A stretch of 64,000 nt of DNA, taken from contig JAIWNF010000003.1 of assembly GCA_025093555.1 (NCBI GenBank), positions 1,286,853 through 1,350,852 on the forward strand, given 5' to 3'. Positions 11,005 through 24,490 of this stretch are shown here, piece after piece. The DNA comes from Circinella umbellata (Eukaryota > Mucoromycota > Mucoromycetes > Mucorales > Lichtheimiaceae). A program made the position numbers and the translations under genes. The notes under the pieces are model-generated. The model searched no databases, was not told where the DNA came from, and saw only the letters and a list, made by a program, of their open reading frames with translations. Numbering within the stretch: position 1 is the first letter of the stretch; every line of letters begins with the position of its first letter.

Positions 11005-12771
11005 CGGCGACTCCTTTTGTTTTTTTCTTCTTTACATAAAGACAAACATTATTATAATAGTGGTCTATGCTAAATATTTTTTATTTTTATTTTGGTATAC
11101 TGAAAATTCATTGAAGTTTCTATTATCATTTATATACAATATTTAAAAGTAATCGGCCAAACACTTATTCAACTACCAGAAAAAAAAAACCAGCCTTTAT
11201 TATTAGGAAGAGACGCTTCCAGCACAATTATTCATCTGATTTATCGTTCACTTCGACTTGGACATCACTAAGCTGTATACAATTTCAGCATAAGGTTTTT
11301 TAAAAAAAATAGATAGGAACATTTCATTATGTTTCATTTTGTATACAGACTTATTTATAGGCGATACAATACGATAATCATTGAACTAAAGTAAGGACTT
11401 AGTGGTTATAGATCTATGAAGAAACTATAGATTACAGAAGATGTATATTCCATGTTACAAACAGGTCTAATAAATTCATTTCACTCAGCAATAATAATGA
11501 ACTTCTTATAGTTGTTACGTATTATACAACACCATCTAAACCAGTTATACTTTAGGTGTTGTTCTTTCTATTACATTGATTTTATCATAGCCCGTTGTGG
11601 TGGTAAAACAGCCCACAAATATATAAAAGCTGCTTATTGTTATTTAAAAATATTCTACTATCACATGAGCGTATTACAATAGCTGATTATAATGCGAAAA
11701 TAATGAAGATTGGAAGGTGAAAGTATATGTAAAATATTTAAATAAAGGCAACCCTTCTGCCTGTGGAATAGGAAGCCATGTTCTCGAGATAAATAAAAGG
11801 GACAATTAAAAGTCATATACTCACTCTATCAGTACTTTTTTTTCCAAGTATAGAGATTCCCTAATGTAGGAGTGACATCAATTATTTTATCAATCAATTC
11901 GATGTTATACTAAAATATTATTTTAGTTTTTATCATGATATACAATACCCATGCTAGAAGAACTTAAAAATATATGGGTTTATAGATGATGTATTATTTT
12001 TATCAAATTTTTTTTATAATTAAAAGAAGAACCCCATGTGATTGTTGTTTGCTGGTGTGTTAAAATCACGTCAGTAAGATCTATATTTAGGAAAAACAAA
12101 CTATAAAGAATAAGAAAAAAGGACTATCTTGTTAATGATGACTTATTGATATATTCGATAGGTTATACTGATTGATTTTCTAGTGGTATTACGTAGCAAA
12201 TATTTACCCCATAAATTCTAGTGAGCATAAGTATATTACGCTAAGCATTGCATTCAATCATTGACTACAAGGCAAAGAATTAATTTAAAGGATTGTACAA
12301 CGTAAAAGAAAAATCATTTTGTTTCTCTTCATTTCTCTAAATTTCTACATACGTCGAAAAAAAAAGAATATGAGAATGTAAAGCTAATAGTCTTTCTTCA
12401 TAGTGATGTAATAATTTAGTAGCATGTAAATACCATACTTTTGGACAATACTGTTGTTCTATTATGAATTGGATGCTTTTTTTTTACTATTAAAAATTAC
12501 AGTAGTAACCATTTTTAGAATTAATGACGTTTCTCATTTAGCTTCTCTAAAAGACGTCCTGATAGAAGTCGGGGGTAGAAAAACATGGGTATTTTTGCAT
12601 AAAAAAATCGATATTGTTCCATAAAATTTCTTCCTAAATTAATATTAATATCTGAACCCATGTCAAAAATATATAAAAGAGGAGGATTCAATTTTCAAAA
12701 AAGTCTTTTAATCATTCACACTATCTTTTATTTTTCTCATTATTCACATATAAACAACTACAATATCAAAA
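11005..12771. other. Intergenic region upstream of Hsp20
   Basis: 1.77 kb of AT-rich DNA holding the 3' flank of the TLDc gene and the Hsp20 promoter. The only coding-like piece is a possible orphan terminal exon on the minus strand at 11228-11272, listed under findings. The 8-bp inverted repeat ACATGGGT/ACCCATGT at about 12582 and 12655 may be regulatory. I did not find a perfect heat-shock element. Confidence 0.4.
12670..12679 (+). promoter_or_regulatory. TATA box of the Hsp20 gene
   Basis: TATATAAAAG lies about 93 bp upstream of the Hsp20 start codon, followed by an A-rich leader (CAACTACAATATCAAAAATG). Position and sequence fit a strong, inducible TATA-type promoter. Confidence 0.6.
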
Positions 12772-13224
12772 ATGTCTTTAATTAACTGGGGAGGCGCTGA
12801 TTCCAACATTGAACGTCGTATGAACAGTATGTTTGATCGATTATTAGATGTATCACCTCGTGCTCGATCTCTTGCTGAACGATTTGATACTGGCAATATC
12901 GCACCTGCTTTTGATGTCACCGAAAATGACAAAGCTTTCAACATCCATGCCGAATTACCTGGAATGAAGAAAGAAGATATCAATGTCGATATTGATGACA
13001 ATAGTTTGACCTTTAGTGGTGAAAGCAAGGCATCCAACGAATATAAAAATGAAAATGTACGATACTCTGAACGTCACTATGGTCATTTTTCACGAACAAT
13101 CCCTGTACCTGAACATGTAGACCGTGATCATATCAAGGCTACTTTCAAGGATGGTGTTTTGAATCTCGAATTGCCAAAGACAAATAAAGAAACTTCCAAG
13201 GCCAAAAAGATTGCAATTGATTAA
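12772..13224 (+). CDS. Small heat-shock protein (Hsp20/alpha-crystallin), 150 aa
   Basis: Intronless gene, as is common for stress-induced small Hsps. These proteins form oligomers that hold unfolding proteins in a refoldable state in the cytosol. The N-terminal arm includes IERRMNSMFDRLLDVSPRAR. The alpha-crystallin domain spans ~44-140, with FDVTENDKAFNIHAELPGMK at its start and the consensus GVLNLELPK near 131-139. The typical C-terminal extension ends AKKIAID. Length (150 aa) matches fungal 16-17 kDa Hsp20 proteins. The gene is convergent with the RasGAP gene; the two stops are 371 bp apart. Regulation by heat shock factor is expected from the family; the sequence itself shows only the TATA box. 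Confidence 0.94.
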   Translation: MSLINWGGADSNIERRMNSMFDRLLDVSPRARSLAERFDTGNIAPAFDVTENDKAFNIHAELPGMKKEDINVDIDDNSLTFSGESKASNEYKNENVRYSERHYGHFSRTIPVPEHVDRDHIKATFKDGVLNLELPKTNKETSKAKKIAID

Positions 13225-13595
13225 ATAAATAAAGGAAATCATCTTTTTATTTTTATTTTAATAATAAATCAATAATTTTCTACCCTTGCTAAAAATAATC
13301 GATTATAATAATAATAGTAATAATAATAATAGAAGAAAAGAAAGGGAGCGGGGGATAAAAAAAATGTGTATTGATGTGTGCGTGTGTTGTGTGTGTTATT
13401 ACTTACAGAAAGGAAAAAAGGAAAATGAAGAATCGGGAAAGAAATACAAGTTTTTAGAAAAGAAAACGAAAATAAAAAAAGTAGAAACAATATTTATATA
13501 GTGTATGATAATAATAATGAGAGAGGGAAAATAGGAAAGAGGTTGGAGTGGGTTGAATATAGAGAGACAATTAGGGATAAAAAAAGAAAAAAAAA
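13225..13595. other. Convergent 3' intergenic spacer
   Basis: Lies between the stops of Hsp20 (+) and the RasGAP gene (-). Contains an (ATA/ATAA)n-rich tract at 13305-13332 and purine-rich sequence. Only low-complexity reading frames; presumably the two 3' UTRs and polyadenylation signals (AATAAA at 13225-13232). Confidence 0.5.
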
Positions 13596-16500
13596 CTATG
13601 CAATAATTTTTTCAACAATTTCACTAGCAAGCTTTGCATTTTGTAAAACATTAGTTGCTGCAGCACCAAAAGTAGGATCACCAAGAGCAGTAAATCCTAG
13701 TTCTTCTAATAACATTTTTTGACTTCGTCGATTCTTAGAATCACCAAAGACAGGATCAGAACAAGCAGTGACCAAAATAGATTTCACAGATTCAATGATG
13801 GGTTGTGTTTGACTGCTCATGACAATTTGATTCATTTTTGGTAATAAAGTATCATACACCAACGCAAATACCTGTGGCATAGCAACAGCAGCTTCTGCTA
13901 ATAATCCATAAATAAATAATCGTTCGGATTCGTTGTCAGCAGAATGGAGTTGAGTAGCCAATAATGAAATCAATAATAGAGCAGTTGTATTGTCGGGTAT
14001 ATCTAAGCGATCAAAGATCCCATAGTAGAAACTGCTACTTGCTGCCTTGCTATGTCCACCGGTATGTTTGGGGTCAAAAAACATGGCGTCCATTTCGTCA
14101 TCATAAATACCATCCAATCCAGCAATGCGTAATAATTCTTTTAATGCTTCATTTTTGGCTGCAATCGGTAAGAGTCCAGCAACATAACCGAGGGTACGTG
14201 ATTCAATCACTTCTTCACCACTTCCTGTTGGGGTTTGTTTGCATTCAATATCCAAAAAGGTAGTTAGGCCTTGATAAATAACATCCTTAGCATTGCTATG
14301 TCGTAATCCCTTCATAAAAGTAGCTGCAACGGCAAACGAAAAGTGACTTTCAAAGTTGACACCACATAATCGATCTAATTGTAGAGAAACATCAACCATA
14401 GGTTCACGTGCTGCAAGCAACACATCAGCAACAGTGTCACCGACAAAGAATTCGCTTGCATCCAATGCACGTAACACAGCTTGTAATAAATCAGCAGCCA
14501 TGACAAAGATAGGACTATGGTTCACTTGAACCAATGCAACAGCAACCCAGAACAATTGTAAGAGATATCTTGAATCACCGGGTAAACTCTCAACAATATT
14601 TTTCAAACACATCATAATACTTAATACCAAATTAGGATCCGATTCATTGAAGATAGCCAACGCACCACGCAAGGCAACTAAGATTTGATACAATAAATCA
14701 TCATCAATTTCTTCTCGTCCAAGACATCCCAAAACGACAAATGCACGTGGTTGAATAGCAGGATTGAATTGGAAAGCAGTACTTGCAACCAAACTCATCC
14801 ATCGAGCTCGCCATGCGTTCGCCACATCAATGGAAGGTGCACCACAGTGTAAAACGTCAAGAAGATTATTGACAATAGTTTCAAGTGACCCTAATTGGAT
14901 TGGTTCAGTGATATCGGTAAGCGTCTCAGAATTGATCGTAAATGCATTGGCATGAGGTTTAAGTAAACCAAACAATAATCGTGTCTTGGAATCAGATAAT
15001 TCAGTAAGAACCAACTGAAGCTTTTTGACATTGGTTTCTGTTAATGGCATTGAGGTACATAAAGATTGGATTATATTGACAACTAAACCATGAACGGATG
15101 CGCGGACCATTGTCGAACCTACTCCCACCACAAGGGATACGATATGGAATATTTCAGGAACGTAGCTCTTGACAGGTCCTCGGTTGTTGAATGATAACAT
15201 TAAGATGAATCGAATGAGAACAGCAATTTCGGTCCATGTGGGATGATCTGTCAACATACGTGTTGGTTTGAAAGATGTCTTTTGAAGAACCTTGCGAAGA
15301 CGAGAAATAACCTTGCCACGAACAGCTACATTCGATAAAGTAACAAAGGTATCTGCCATGGCTTCTGCTTGGATAGAACCAACACCATGTTGATTAGAGA
15401 ATAAAATGAATGAATCAAGAACAGTATTCAAGATATCATCTACCTTCCCAATTGTTTTCCAGACTTTAGCTTGAACTAATTTATACATCTATAGACATGC
15501 ACATATATTCAATAAAAAATGAGTTACCCAATATATATATATATATATTCTTTCAAAAAAAATTACTTACATCAGTACGTGCGACTGTAAGATCAATCAA
15601 TAAACGTAATACTTCTTTAGTTTTGGCCACATCTTCAGGTGATCCACGACAAAACAAAGCAAGATTAGGTAACCATGGTGCCATATAATCCAAACACAAA
15701 TATCGTAAAGGCTCATTTGACTTGTTGAAGCCAACAAAACATTCACTCAAAAATTCCAGTGTAAATCCTTGTTCTGTTGCAGCTAATTTTTCACTAATGT
15801 TGACAATGAATGAACTACTGTTGGCTGGCAAACATAAATCTTTGGCGTCCAAAAGTTGTTTTCCGACATCAAAATTGAATGTCATACTGAGCGAATAAAG
15901 TAAATTATAAGCTGCCAACCGTAAATTAGGATCATCACTACCAATGTTGAGCAACGCCATATTCAATAAACGACCAGGTACATCATTGGGTCGAATGGTA
16001 CGTTCAGATAAGTTGGTAGGTTTGGACATTTCATGTCGTCGTTTACTATGTCGAATAGCACCAGCCAAGGTATCACGTTTCGGTGAGGAGAATGTGATTT
16101 GGGATTTACCCTTGTTGTATTTGAAACTAAACTCGTTGGAGCTTTCATCGCGTGCATTGTGTTGACCACCCGATGTAATATCCTCGATTTCAGATACATG
16201 AAATACATCATTGGTTACAGCGCTAATGTTGTATAATAATTCTTGTTTACGAACAGTCATGACTTGAACATATTCGGCACCGACCTTGACAGTGACAGGA
16301 ACTTGAGCCTTGAATTGAGAAAGTCTATTGACAGGGAAAAAGACAGCACTGGGTTCGGTTTCTAATCCTGTGGTTGATTTAGGAAGACGAATTTCTGATC
16401 CATTGATATGTTCTTGTAATTCGACCAAGGTCACAGCAAATGAAATACGTTTGGTGATTTTATGTGTAACAGGACGTGGTAACTTTTTGATGTATTTACG

Positions 16501-19500
16501 AAGGAACGAATTGGGGTTGTAAATATGAATCATAGCCACATTATCATACATGTCAAATGGTAAGAGTTGTAATAGTTGACTGATCCATTGACTTGGAATT
16601 TCATTTGATGGTCCAAATTGTGTCAAATCCAATACTACTTCACATAATTTGTTTGCTACTCTTTCCAATGTCTATAAAATAATATAAGTTAAACTTCATA
16701 TATACATACATATAATCTTTCGATCTTCTTCCAATTTCTTCAAATAATCCATATCATTATTATATTACCTGAAGAATAAAATAAATCAACAATTCAAAAT
16801 CAATACTATCCGCAATAACATTGCGTAAAATGAAATAAAACACAGGTCGTCCAGCCTTGGATATTCCAGATTCATAAAAGATATTCTTTGATCCAATATT
16901 TTCCACACTACGATGAGCATTTCGACGCATAAATTCAGCATAAAGTTGATTGGCAGCTGCGAATTTATAACTACGCATACCACTAAACTCTTGCTTTGGA
17001 ATTTCTGGTGGACGTCCCAATTGTGCCAATAGATTTGCAAACTTGTCAAATGTACGTTTCCAAACAGCCATAGAATCTTGATCATTGAATTGACGCAATC
17101 GTCGTGTTGCTAAATCGCGTGAAATACGTTCCATATTATCTGCCAATACTCGATGTAATAACGCATAATCTTTATCATCCATATGTCGCATATCAACTGT
17201 AGACGAAACATCATCTACACTACTTGTAGCACTAGCATTACTTCCGAGAGAAACAGCAGTAACAGTAGCAGTAGTAGCAGAAACATTACCAGCTGTTGCT
17301 GTAGTAGAAGAGATTGTTGCAATGGTAGAAGTGTTGGCAGCTGGAAGTGCAGGGACCTTTGAAATCTCTCGTAAAAAGCTTGTCACCTTATAAATATTAC
17401 TTGTCAAAAAATCGTTCAAGACAATCATGTAAGTCTCCTTGGCACCAAAGAGAACATTATTGGCAAGATTTTGAATAACCTTGGTAACAATCAAATGGCC
17501 ACGACGCATTTCACGGGAAACGGAAACACTATTCTTGACAAGTCCTTCACATTCAGGGGCCACAATGGCTGGACAAAAGAAACGTAAAAAGACAAATGCA
17601 CCAAGAGCCGTGTGCATGGCTTCAGGGAAACGTTTCAATACAGAATTGAGAATACATTGACACACCTCTCGGAAAATACGGGGTGCTTCACTTGCAGACG
17701 CACAAATTGCATTTAAGAATAGTTCAGTGGCACTGACAACATTTTGTTTGTTCTTGTTAACATCTTCACCAGGTCCTGCTTTCGATGGATCTAATTCAAA
17801 AGTCTTTTCTTCCGCTGGTTTTTCACCCAGTTTTTGAAATACGGGATGTAATGTGGATCGTACGTACTCGGCACCATAGTTTTTGGCAAACACAGATAAT
17901 AAACGTGTGGCAATACTTGTTTTACGGAACAAATCCGTTTCACTCGCTTTTTTGTTAAAAAAAAAGATTGAATCAATTGAGTATTTATTCAAAATGACAT
18001 ATACACGGACGTGTAGAAATGAATATATAATTATTACTATTTTGTTATTTACTTACTTGTATTATTAACTTCTTTTTCAATGACAGCTTCAAGTAAAACA
18101 AGAGTTTTGTTACGAGATGCAAAACAAGCTAAAAGTACGTTGGCTACTTCTTCAATATCTGCTGATGGTGCAACATCACAGAGTGATAAAGCAATATTCA
18201 AATCAAATTCAACAAGCATCTATATATATATCGATAAGTCATAATAAGTAAAACAAAATGAAAAATCGATTGTTTCGTTCTGCTTTTCTTTAAAGTGGGG
18301 GGAAAAAAGGGGGTGTAAAACTTACATCAACAAGTTTTTCATATCGATCCGTCATAACTGTTTCAGCCAAAGTTTCGAATTCTGTACCTTGATTTAAGAT
18401 ATTGGTCAGAACTTGCATAAACGCTGTTCGTGTACGTGTATCTTCATGATAACCCATTGAAAGTGAATATTTAAGACCAGCATCCACATTAGCACTAAGT
18501 AAATTCGATAATGCTAAAATAGTATAATTCTTTAATGGTGCCAATGCTGTTGCACTTTCCTTATTCTAATAGGAAATAAATAAATAAAAAGGACAATGTT
18601 AATATTAATTTTCAATAAATAAATAATTAAGTATTGTTTTACCTTATTGACAAGCATGATTTCTTGTCTTACTAAACTCGTAGGATTCGATTCTATTTCA
18701 AAATTTCTGCATCGATTCAATAACTTCAAAAAGAAAGTAAAGTACTGATAAAAGATTTTACTCTTGACTTGTGTTGAATCCGTTTCATGAACTGGTTCTG
18801 ATGATTGTAAAGGTAATTGATGTAACAACACTTCAATAGTCTTTAAACATGCCAAATCCAAATCTCGTTGTAATTTTTCGGTTTGTGAAGTTGCTTCGTG
18901 GCTCATAGAAGAAGAACTTTCGGTTTTTAATGCGAAATCACTTGTCCATTCCACAATAATTTCCAATAATTTGTTTCGTAAACGGAATTCTTGACGTAAT
19001 GTAATACGGTCCTTACGAAGCATCAAGACTTCACATAATTGACACATTTTAATCTTGATTTTCATGGATTGTTGATTCGAACCCAATTTGTTCAAATATT
19101 GTGCATATTGACTAATCAATCCACTAAAGTCGACTGTAAATAAGTTGTCGACTGTATCATCCATACGATCCAATACAAGTTTCAAAACAGAAATGGCTTG
19201 TTCCACAAATAATGTGTAGCGTGGACTACAAATAGGATCATGATCCGCACCAAAACATTTTGCCAAGGTATTTTCTAAATGTCGGAACATGATGGGGTAA
19301 AGCGTAGGTGATAAATCGGTACCCAAGATTTCACGTACCCATTCACGTACAATGACATTATCACAAATAAGCAATTCTACCATTTCCATCACAAATTTAT
19401 CGACCATGGCAGCGGATTCGGTAGGTGCAGAAATACGTCGATAAGGAGATTCCGCTGTTGCTACAGATGCTGTTGTGTTGCTACGTCCATTTTTGGGCAT

Positions 19501-22500
19501 AGCAGGTGATGTAGGTGAAGATGGGGAAGGACTAGTAGAATCGGCCATAAGACATACACCTCCAAGCGAAGCTAAAAATCCTGCATAATTTTGCCATTCG
19601 GAAGATCGATCATCATCAATACCATCCATACGTGTTGTACTGACCATCGTTGCTGAAGATGAAGATGTTGTTGTTCCCAATATAGCACTACTGTTGGTAC
19701 TATTGGTACGCATGGCATTGTTACGTAATTTATCATGCCATGGAGCACTCTTTTTGCTACTGCTACTTGTATTCAACTCAGGTGCTTCTTCCTTTGGTTC
19801 TTCATATGATCGAATCATATAAGGTGTCATGTATTTCCATCGTTTCCAAGCTTCTTCCCAAGCTGCCAAATTACCAGGAGCATAATGAGACATCATTCGC
19901 AAAAGTCGTCGAATTCGTTTTTGTTGTGATTTACGACCTGCAATAATACCCGTACTAGATGTCAATTCAATATAAACTGGTAAATTGTCAACAATTGTCA
20001 AAGCTTGTTGTTGTGGATCTTCAGTACTATCTGTAATATGAGCTTCCAAACAAATATGACCAAAACAAGAAGTAGCACCAGAACAAATATCAGGATCGGC
20101 AGAACATAATAAAACTAATAATGCGACTTCTAATCCAATGGATGCTTGTAATCGTTCTCGTACATCTGAACCATGCATTGCGATATCCTTTTATATATAA
20201 AAAAAAGTTAATTTTTGTTCATATTATTATGATTGATTCTTGATTGGGGGCGTTTTTTAAGAAGAGATAACTTACTTGATGTAAACGTAAAAATTCATTT
20301 CTCAATGTTAGGATCCTGGCCAGCAAGTCCAGCAATTTCTTCAAACCGTCATCGCGTTCTCTGGTATCCAGCAGTTGTTTTGCGAGCGTAAATACGACTT
20401 GAGATGATATTTTCCAGAATGATTCTATGAATCTACTTGAAGAACCCCATGCCATAATATAATCGGGTGTATGTAATTTGGTTAAACATTCAGCAGCAGC
20501 ATCACGAACAATGGCTCTTGTATCGCGTAAACAGTTTGTAATAGCAACCATGACAGAAGCATTTTGTTCATAGCGATCTTCGCTATCTCCCTATAAAAAT
20601 TGATCAAATCAATAAAAACTAGAATCATTCGATTTCATATCTAACCCCTCCATTTTTTTTTCTTCTTCTTTCAAATATAGCTTACCAAGATAGCCAGCTT
20701 GGGATCCGTTTGATAAAGACGTAATACATCTAAAATAAGTTCACATCGTTCGGTAAAAATCACATTCCGTGTCTCAGTACGTTTAGTTTTTTTATCTGTA
20801 GATGGATTGATGATTGTCTTGCGACCTGAAGAAGATTGTGTTGTTGTTTGACTACTTGTATCTGATTTGGCTGGATCACGACTTGTAAAATCCAAAAAGA
20901 GTCTACGTAAAGGTCCGCACAGCGAATCATACAAAGCAGATACTGGTGGATTCCAAGGTAATCGATTTTCTTCAGCAGCCAAGGCAAGGCATGCTTTTAC
21001 AAGAGACATTTTAAATAATGTAGGAGCACGGTCATCAAGACAAGTGGGAAATAAACTGTGAATCACTCCCCGTGGATTTAATCGAAACATGGCAACAAGA
21101 CAATCAGCAAGGAGACATCGGTGATCAATGATAATACCGAGATTACCCATTAAACTATCTGCAATTAAAGGTCGTTGAATATCAAATAATTTTTCCTTCA
21201 GTTCATTTTCAATATCAGGAACAATATGACGTAGAGCGGAAACATCGGATTTAGAAACATAAGTAGCAGCCTTGCAAATATCCACATAACAAATTGCAGC
21301 TAATTCTGCCATACGTGTTCCTTTCAATGATTTTTTTAATGCACTAAGGAAAATTGTCTAATCATTATAAAAATAAAAATAAAAGTGTATATATAAAATA
21401 AGCTTATCTGGTTTTTTTTTTTTGCTCTCTCTTATTTGGCAATGACTCGATTTTCACGTTCCTTTCCCAAATGAATCGAAAAAAAAAATCACCTTTTTGT
21501 TTTGTACTCCTCTACTTTCAGATAACGCTGAAGCAAGTAAAACGTCAGGACATAAAATCAACAACATGGTTTGTAATGGCCATAAAACTGCTTTCTTTCT
21601 TGTTGTATCAGCAAGTGAATTACAAATATCGAATAAAATTTCTGGACCACCATCTAATCGTTTTTGACTGTGACACAATCGCATAAACTCAGAAGGATAT
21701 GTTTCAATCCAATTCCAAATAGCACGACGTAAAGTAACAGCAACAAATAATTGAGCTGATTTTTTTAAATGCATAAATGTGGAACATAATTCTATAATAA
21801 TGAAACATATAATAATCAGTCATGAAAGTTTGGGGGAAATAGTCTTCATTTCGGTTTTTTTTTTCTTTTTTACCTGTTAAAATCATGCTTAATCTTCTTG
21901 CATTTAATGCTGAACATTCTAATAATCGCATATCGGCAGTTTCTGGATTTTCATCCATAGTGGTGGATAAATATAAAATTCGAGCTTTGATTTTACTAAA
22001 CATAATGGACCAATTACTTGCACTGACATAAAATACGACCCGACTTGCAGCTTTGTAAATATCAAGCATAATATCTGAAGAATTACTGCCTGTTCCTGTA
22101 GCATTATATTCCGTTCGTGTCATAATATTGGCTACACCAGCTCCCACGTCACGTTCTTCTGCTGTCGCCATTTGATGCATAAATCGTGACATGATAGCAA
22201 CAATATATTTAGCTAAATTATCTTCCAATGGTGGTGGATCTTCTAATTCACCAGGTAATAAATCATGACTACTATTATTGTTGATGCCACTATTCATAGT
22301 ATTGTTATGGTTATGATTATAGTTGCTATGGCTGCTACTAGAATGATAGGTTTCTGCTGCACTGTGTATAGATCCTTCACGACTTAACATACTGGATACA
22401 GGTGATTGTGGTGGAGGAGGAGCAACTGAATCATTGGAACTACTGTGTGTTGACATTGTTTTTCGTGATTGACGATAAAATTGCCAATGATGTTGCATAC

Positions 22501-23143
22501 AGGCTGATAACATACGTAATAAAAAAAGTTGTGATTGCAATACATCGTATGGTATAAATTCGTCAGATATTGCAATCGGTGATGACTATATTTTAAAGTG
22601 TGTGAATATACATTGGATTATATAATTTTTTTCCCCTTTTCTATAAAAATAGAAATTATAATACCTTTGATATATTTTCCAATACAGTAACTAAAGTACT
22701 TGCAATAGTTGGTAATCTGAACTTGGAGAGTTCTATCAAAGCGGCCACTAATCAAACGAAAATAAAAGAAATAAAATTATAGTTAAAAAAAACCGAGAAT
22801 CAAGAATCGATTAAAAAAGAAAATAAGCTTACCTCTATATCGTTCCCCCCCCAAAAAAAAAAATATACAAACACAAAAAACGTTATTTAGTTAGTTTTTC
22901 TATTTTGAACATATTAACAAATAAAGAATAGAAACTATAATTTTACGTTTGTTGAATTAAAGGATCGCTTTCCAAATTATCTAATTGTCGTCCATTATTA
23001 CTCGGTAACTAAGTTTGGGAATTGAAGAAGAGGTTTTGTTTTTAATATTTTAACATCTAGAATTTCGAATTATTATTGTATATATTTACCCTGACAGCGA
23101 TTCGATTGACGAGACTTAAAATAAGTTTTGTATCAGCACTCAT
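13596..23143 (-). CDS. NF1: Neurofibromin/Ira-type Ras GTPase-activating protein, about 2,780 aa
   Basis: Fourteen exons, in order: 23143-23090, 23008-22947, a very short exon 3 ending at 22833, 22747-22665, 22585-21874, 21791-21493, 21357-20686, 20590-20276, 20187-18643, 18565-18326, 18219-18057, 17946-16769, 16671-15571, 15488-13596. All junctions are in phase except the unresolved acceptor of exon 3. The protein stimulates GTP hydrolysis by Ras and so damps Ras-cAMP/MAPK signalling. The N-terminal HEAT-like half matches human NF1 in order (TLRRAIWNWIETYPSEF, KKAVLWPLQTMLLILCP, FWKISSQVVF). The GAP domain (17946-16769) carries LFRKTSIATRLL with the arginine-finger Arg, and FLRFFCPAIVAPE. 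The Sec14-PH module follows (QLLPFDMYDNVAMIHIYNPN), then the long C-terminal armadillo region. Ser/Thr-rich inserts near 22250-22450 and 19450-19700 are likely disordered. Length is close to human NF1 (~2,820 aa). Confidence 0.95.
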
Positions 23144-23170
23144 TTTTTTTAAATATATATAAATCCCGGG

Positions 23171-23202
<32 letters not shown>

Positions 23203-24490
23203 ATAAAAAAAAAGAGTGGGGTTTTTCAAAAGTTATAAGGAGAGAAAAGATGTGGGTTTCTTTTTTTTTGTTCGATTGGAGGAGAGAAGAGAGAGATTAA
23301 AGAATTAAAAAAAGGAACGAGAGGAGAAGAAAAAGAGTAGATGCCGCATGCGCGGTTTGGTATGTAATAAGAAAAAAAAGAAGAGTCTTTCAACAATGAA
23401 ATTATTAGTAAAAAAAAAAAAAAAAAAAAATTAATAATAATAATTAAGGGATGTTTATACTTTTTTTTTTCCAACCTATATTTTTATAAAAGAAAAGATT
23501 AAAGAGAAGAGGAGAAAGTTTTTTTTTTAATAAAAGAAAGGAGCTGTCATTTAAAAAATAAAAAAGATCTTTCTTGAAATAAAAAAAAAAAAAAAGACAG
23601 ATGATGAATGAAGTGTGGGACCCTTATTTAAAAAAAAAGTGAAACGTACCTTAAAAAAAAATATTATATATAATAGTAAGGATAAAACACACACCTTTTT
23701 TTTGGTTAAAAACACACGAAAAGAGGAGAGAGAAATATTTATATGTGTGTGTATATAAAGGGGACTGAGAAGAAAACAGTTTTGTAAGTTAGTTAATAGT
23801 TAGTAGTAAGTAGTTAAGTAGTACATTACTTAATGTAACCATGGAAATCGGACTTTTTAAAAAGTAAAATAGTCTGTTTTGCCTTTTCCAAAATCATCCC
23901 TTTCTGTTTTGACAACTTTTTTGTTTTTATACGGTAATATGATCAAGCCTTTTTTAACTTTGTGCATATACATACATATATATATATAATTCTGGTTTAG
24001 TATCAAATGGTTTTCCTATTAAATGTTATTGCTGATACTATGTAAATATTTCTACATAAGAATAGACATTTAATGTTTATAACTTATAATGGGGATTTTC
24101 ATATATATATTCAGCGGAGAGGAAAAAGAATATTCCTTTTCCCCCCCTTCCCAGCTGAAAAGTATGATGTTATCCGTCAAAATATTTTAAGTGATTGACA
24201 ATAGAATATAGACTTTCTCTCCTTTGATTGATAAAATAGATAGTTACAATTAAAACACTTCCCCCCCCCTCCTTTCTTTCTCTGTCTAAATTAACACACC
24301 AACCCCTATATCTATTTGAATAAATAAAAACCCACAAACAACCATATTTATTACCTCTTTTTAATGTGATAAACATGGTCTCACTACAAATTGTTTCTAT
24401 TTGATTATAAACATTTAAACCCTCTCCTTATTCGGTTTCTTTCCTTTTTTTTTTTCTTTTTTCTCTTTTTAATAATTATTATTTTTAATA
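23144..24490. other. Divergent promoter region (RasGAP / BEM46-like)
   Basis: 1.35 kb between two genes transcribed away from each other. It is dominated by homopolymers, including a 30-A run at 23171-23200 (a T30 tract in the RasGAP leader strand) and further A and T runs, plus purine tracts of the GAGAGGAG type and C-rich runs at 24141-24148 and 24262-24270. All long ORFs here are low-complexity artefacts. Confidence 0.5.

Noticed and set aside
12480..12770. Heat-shock elements in the Hsp20 promoter
   Set aside because: Only isolated GAA/TTC triplets without proper 5-bp alternating spacing; only the TATA box is reported.
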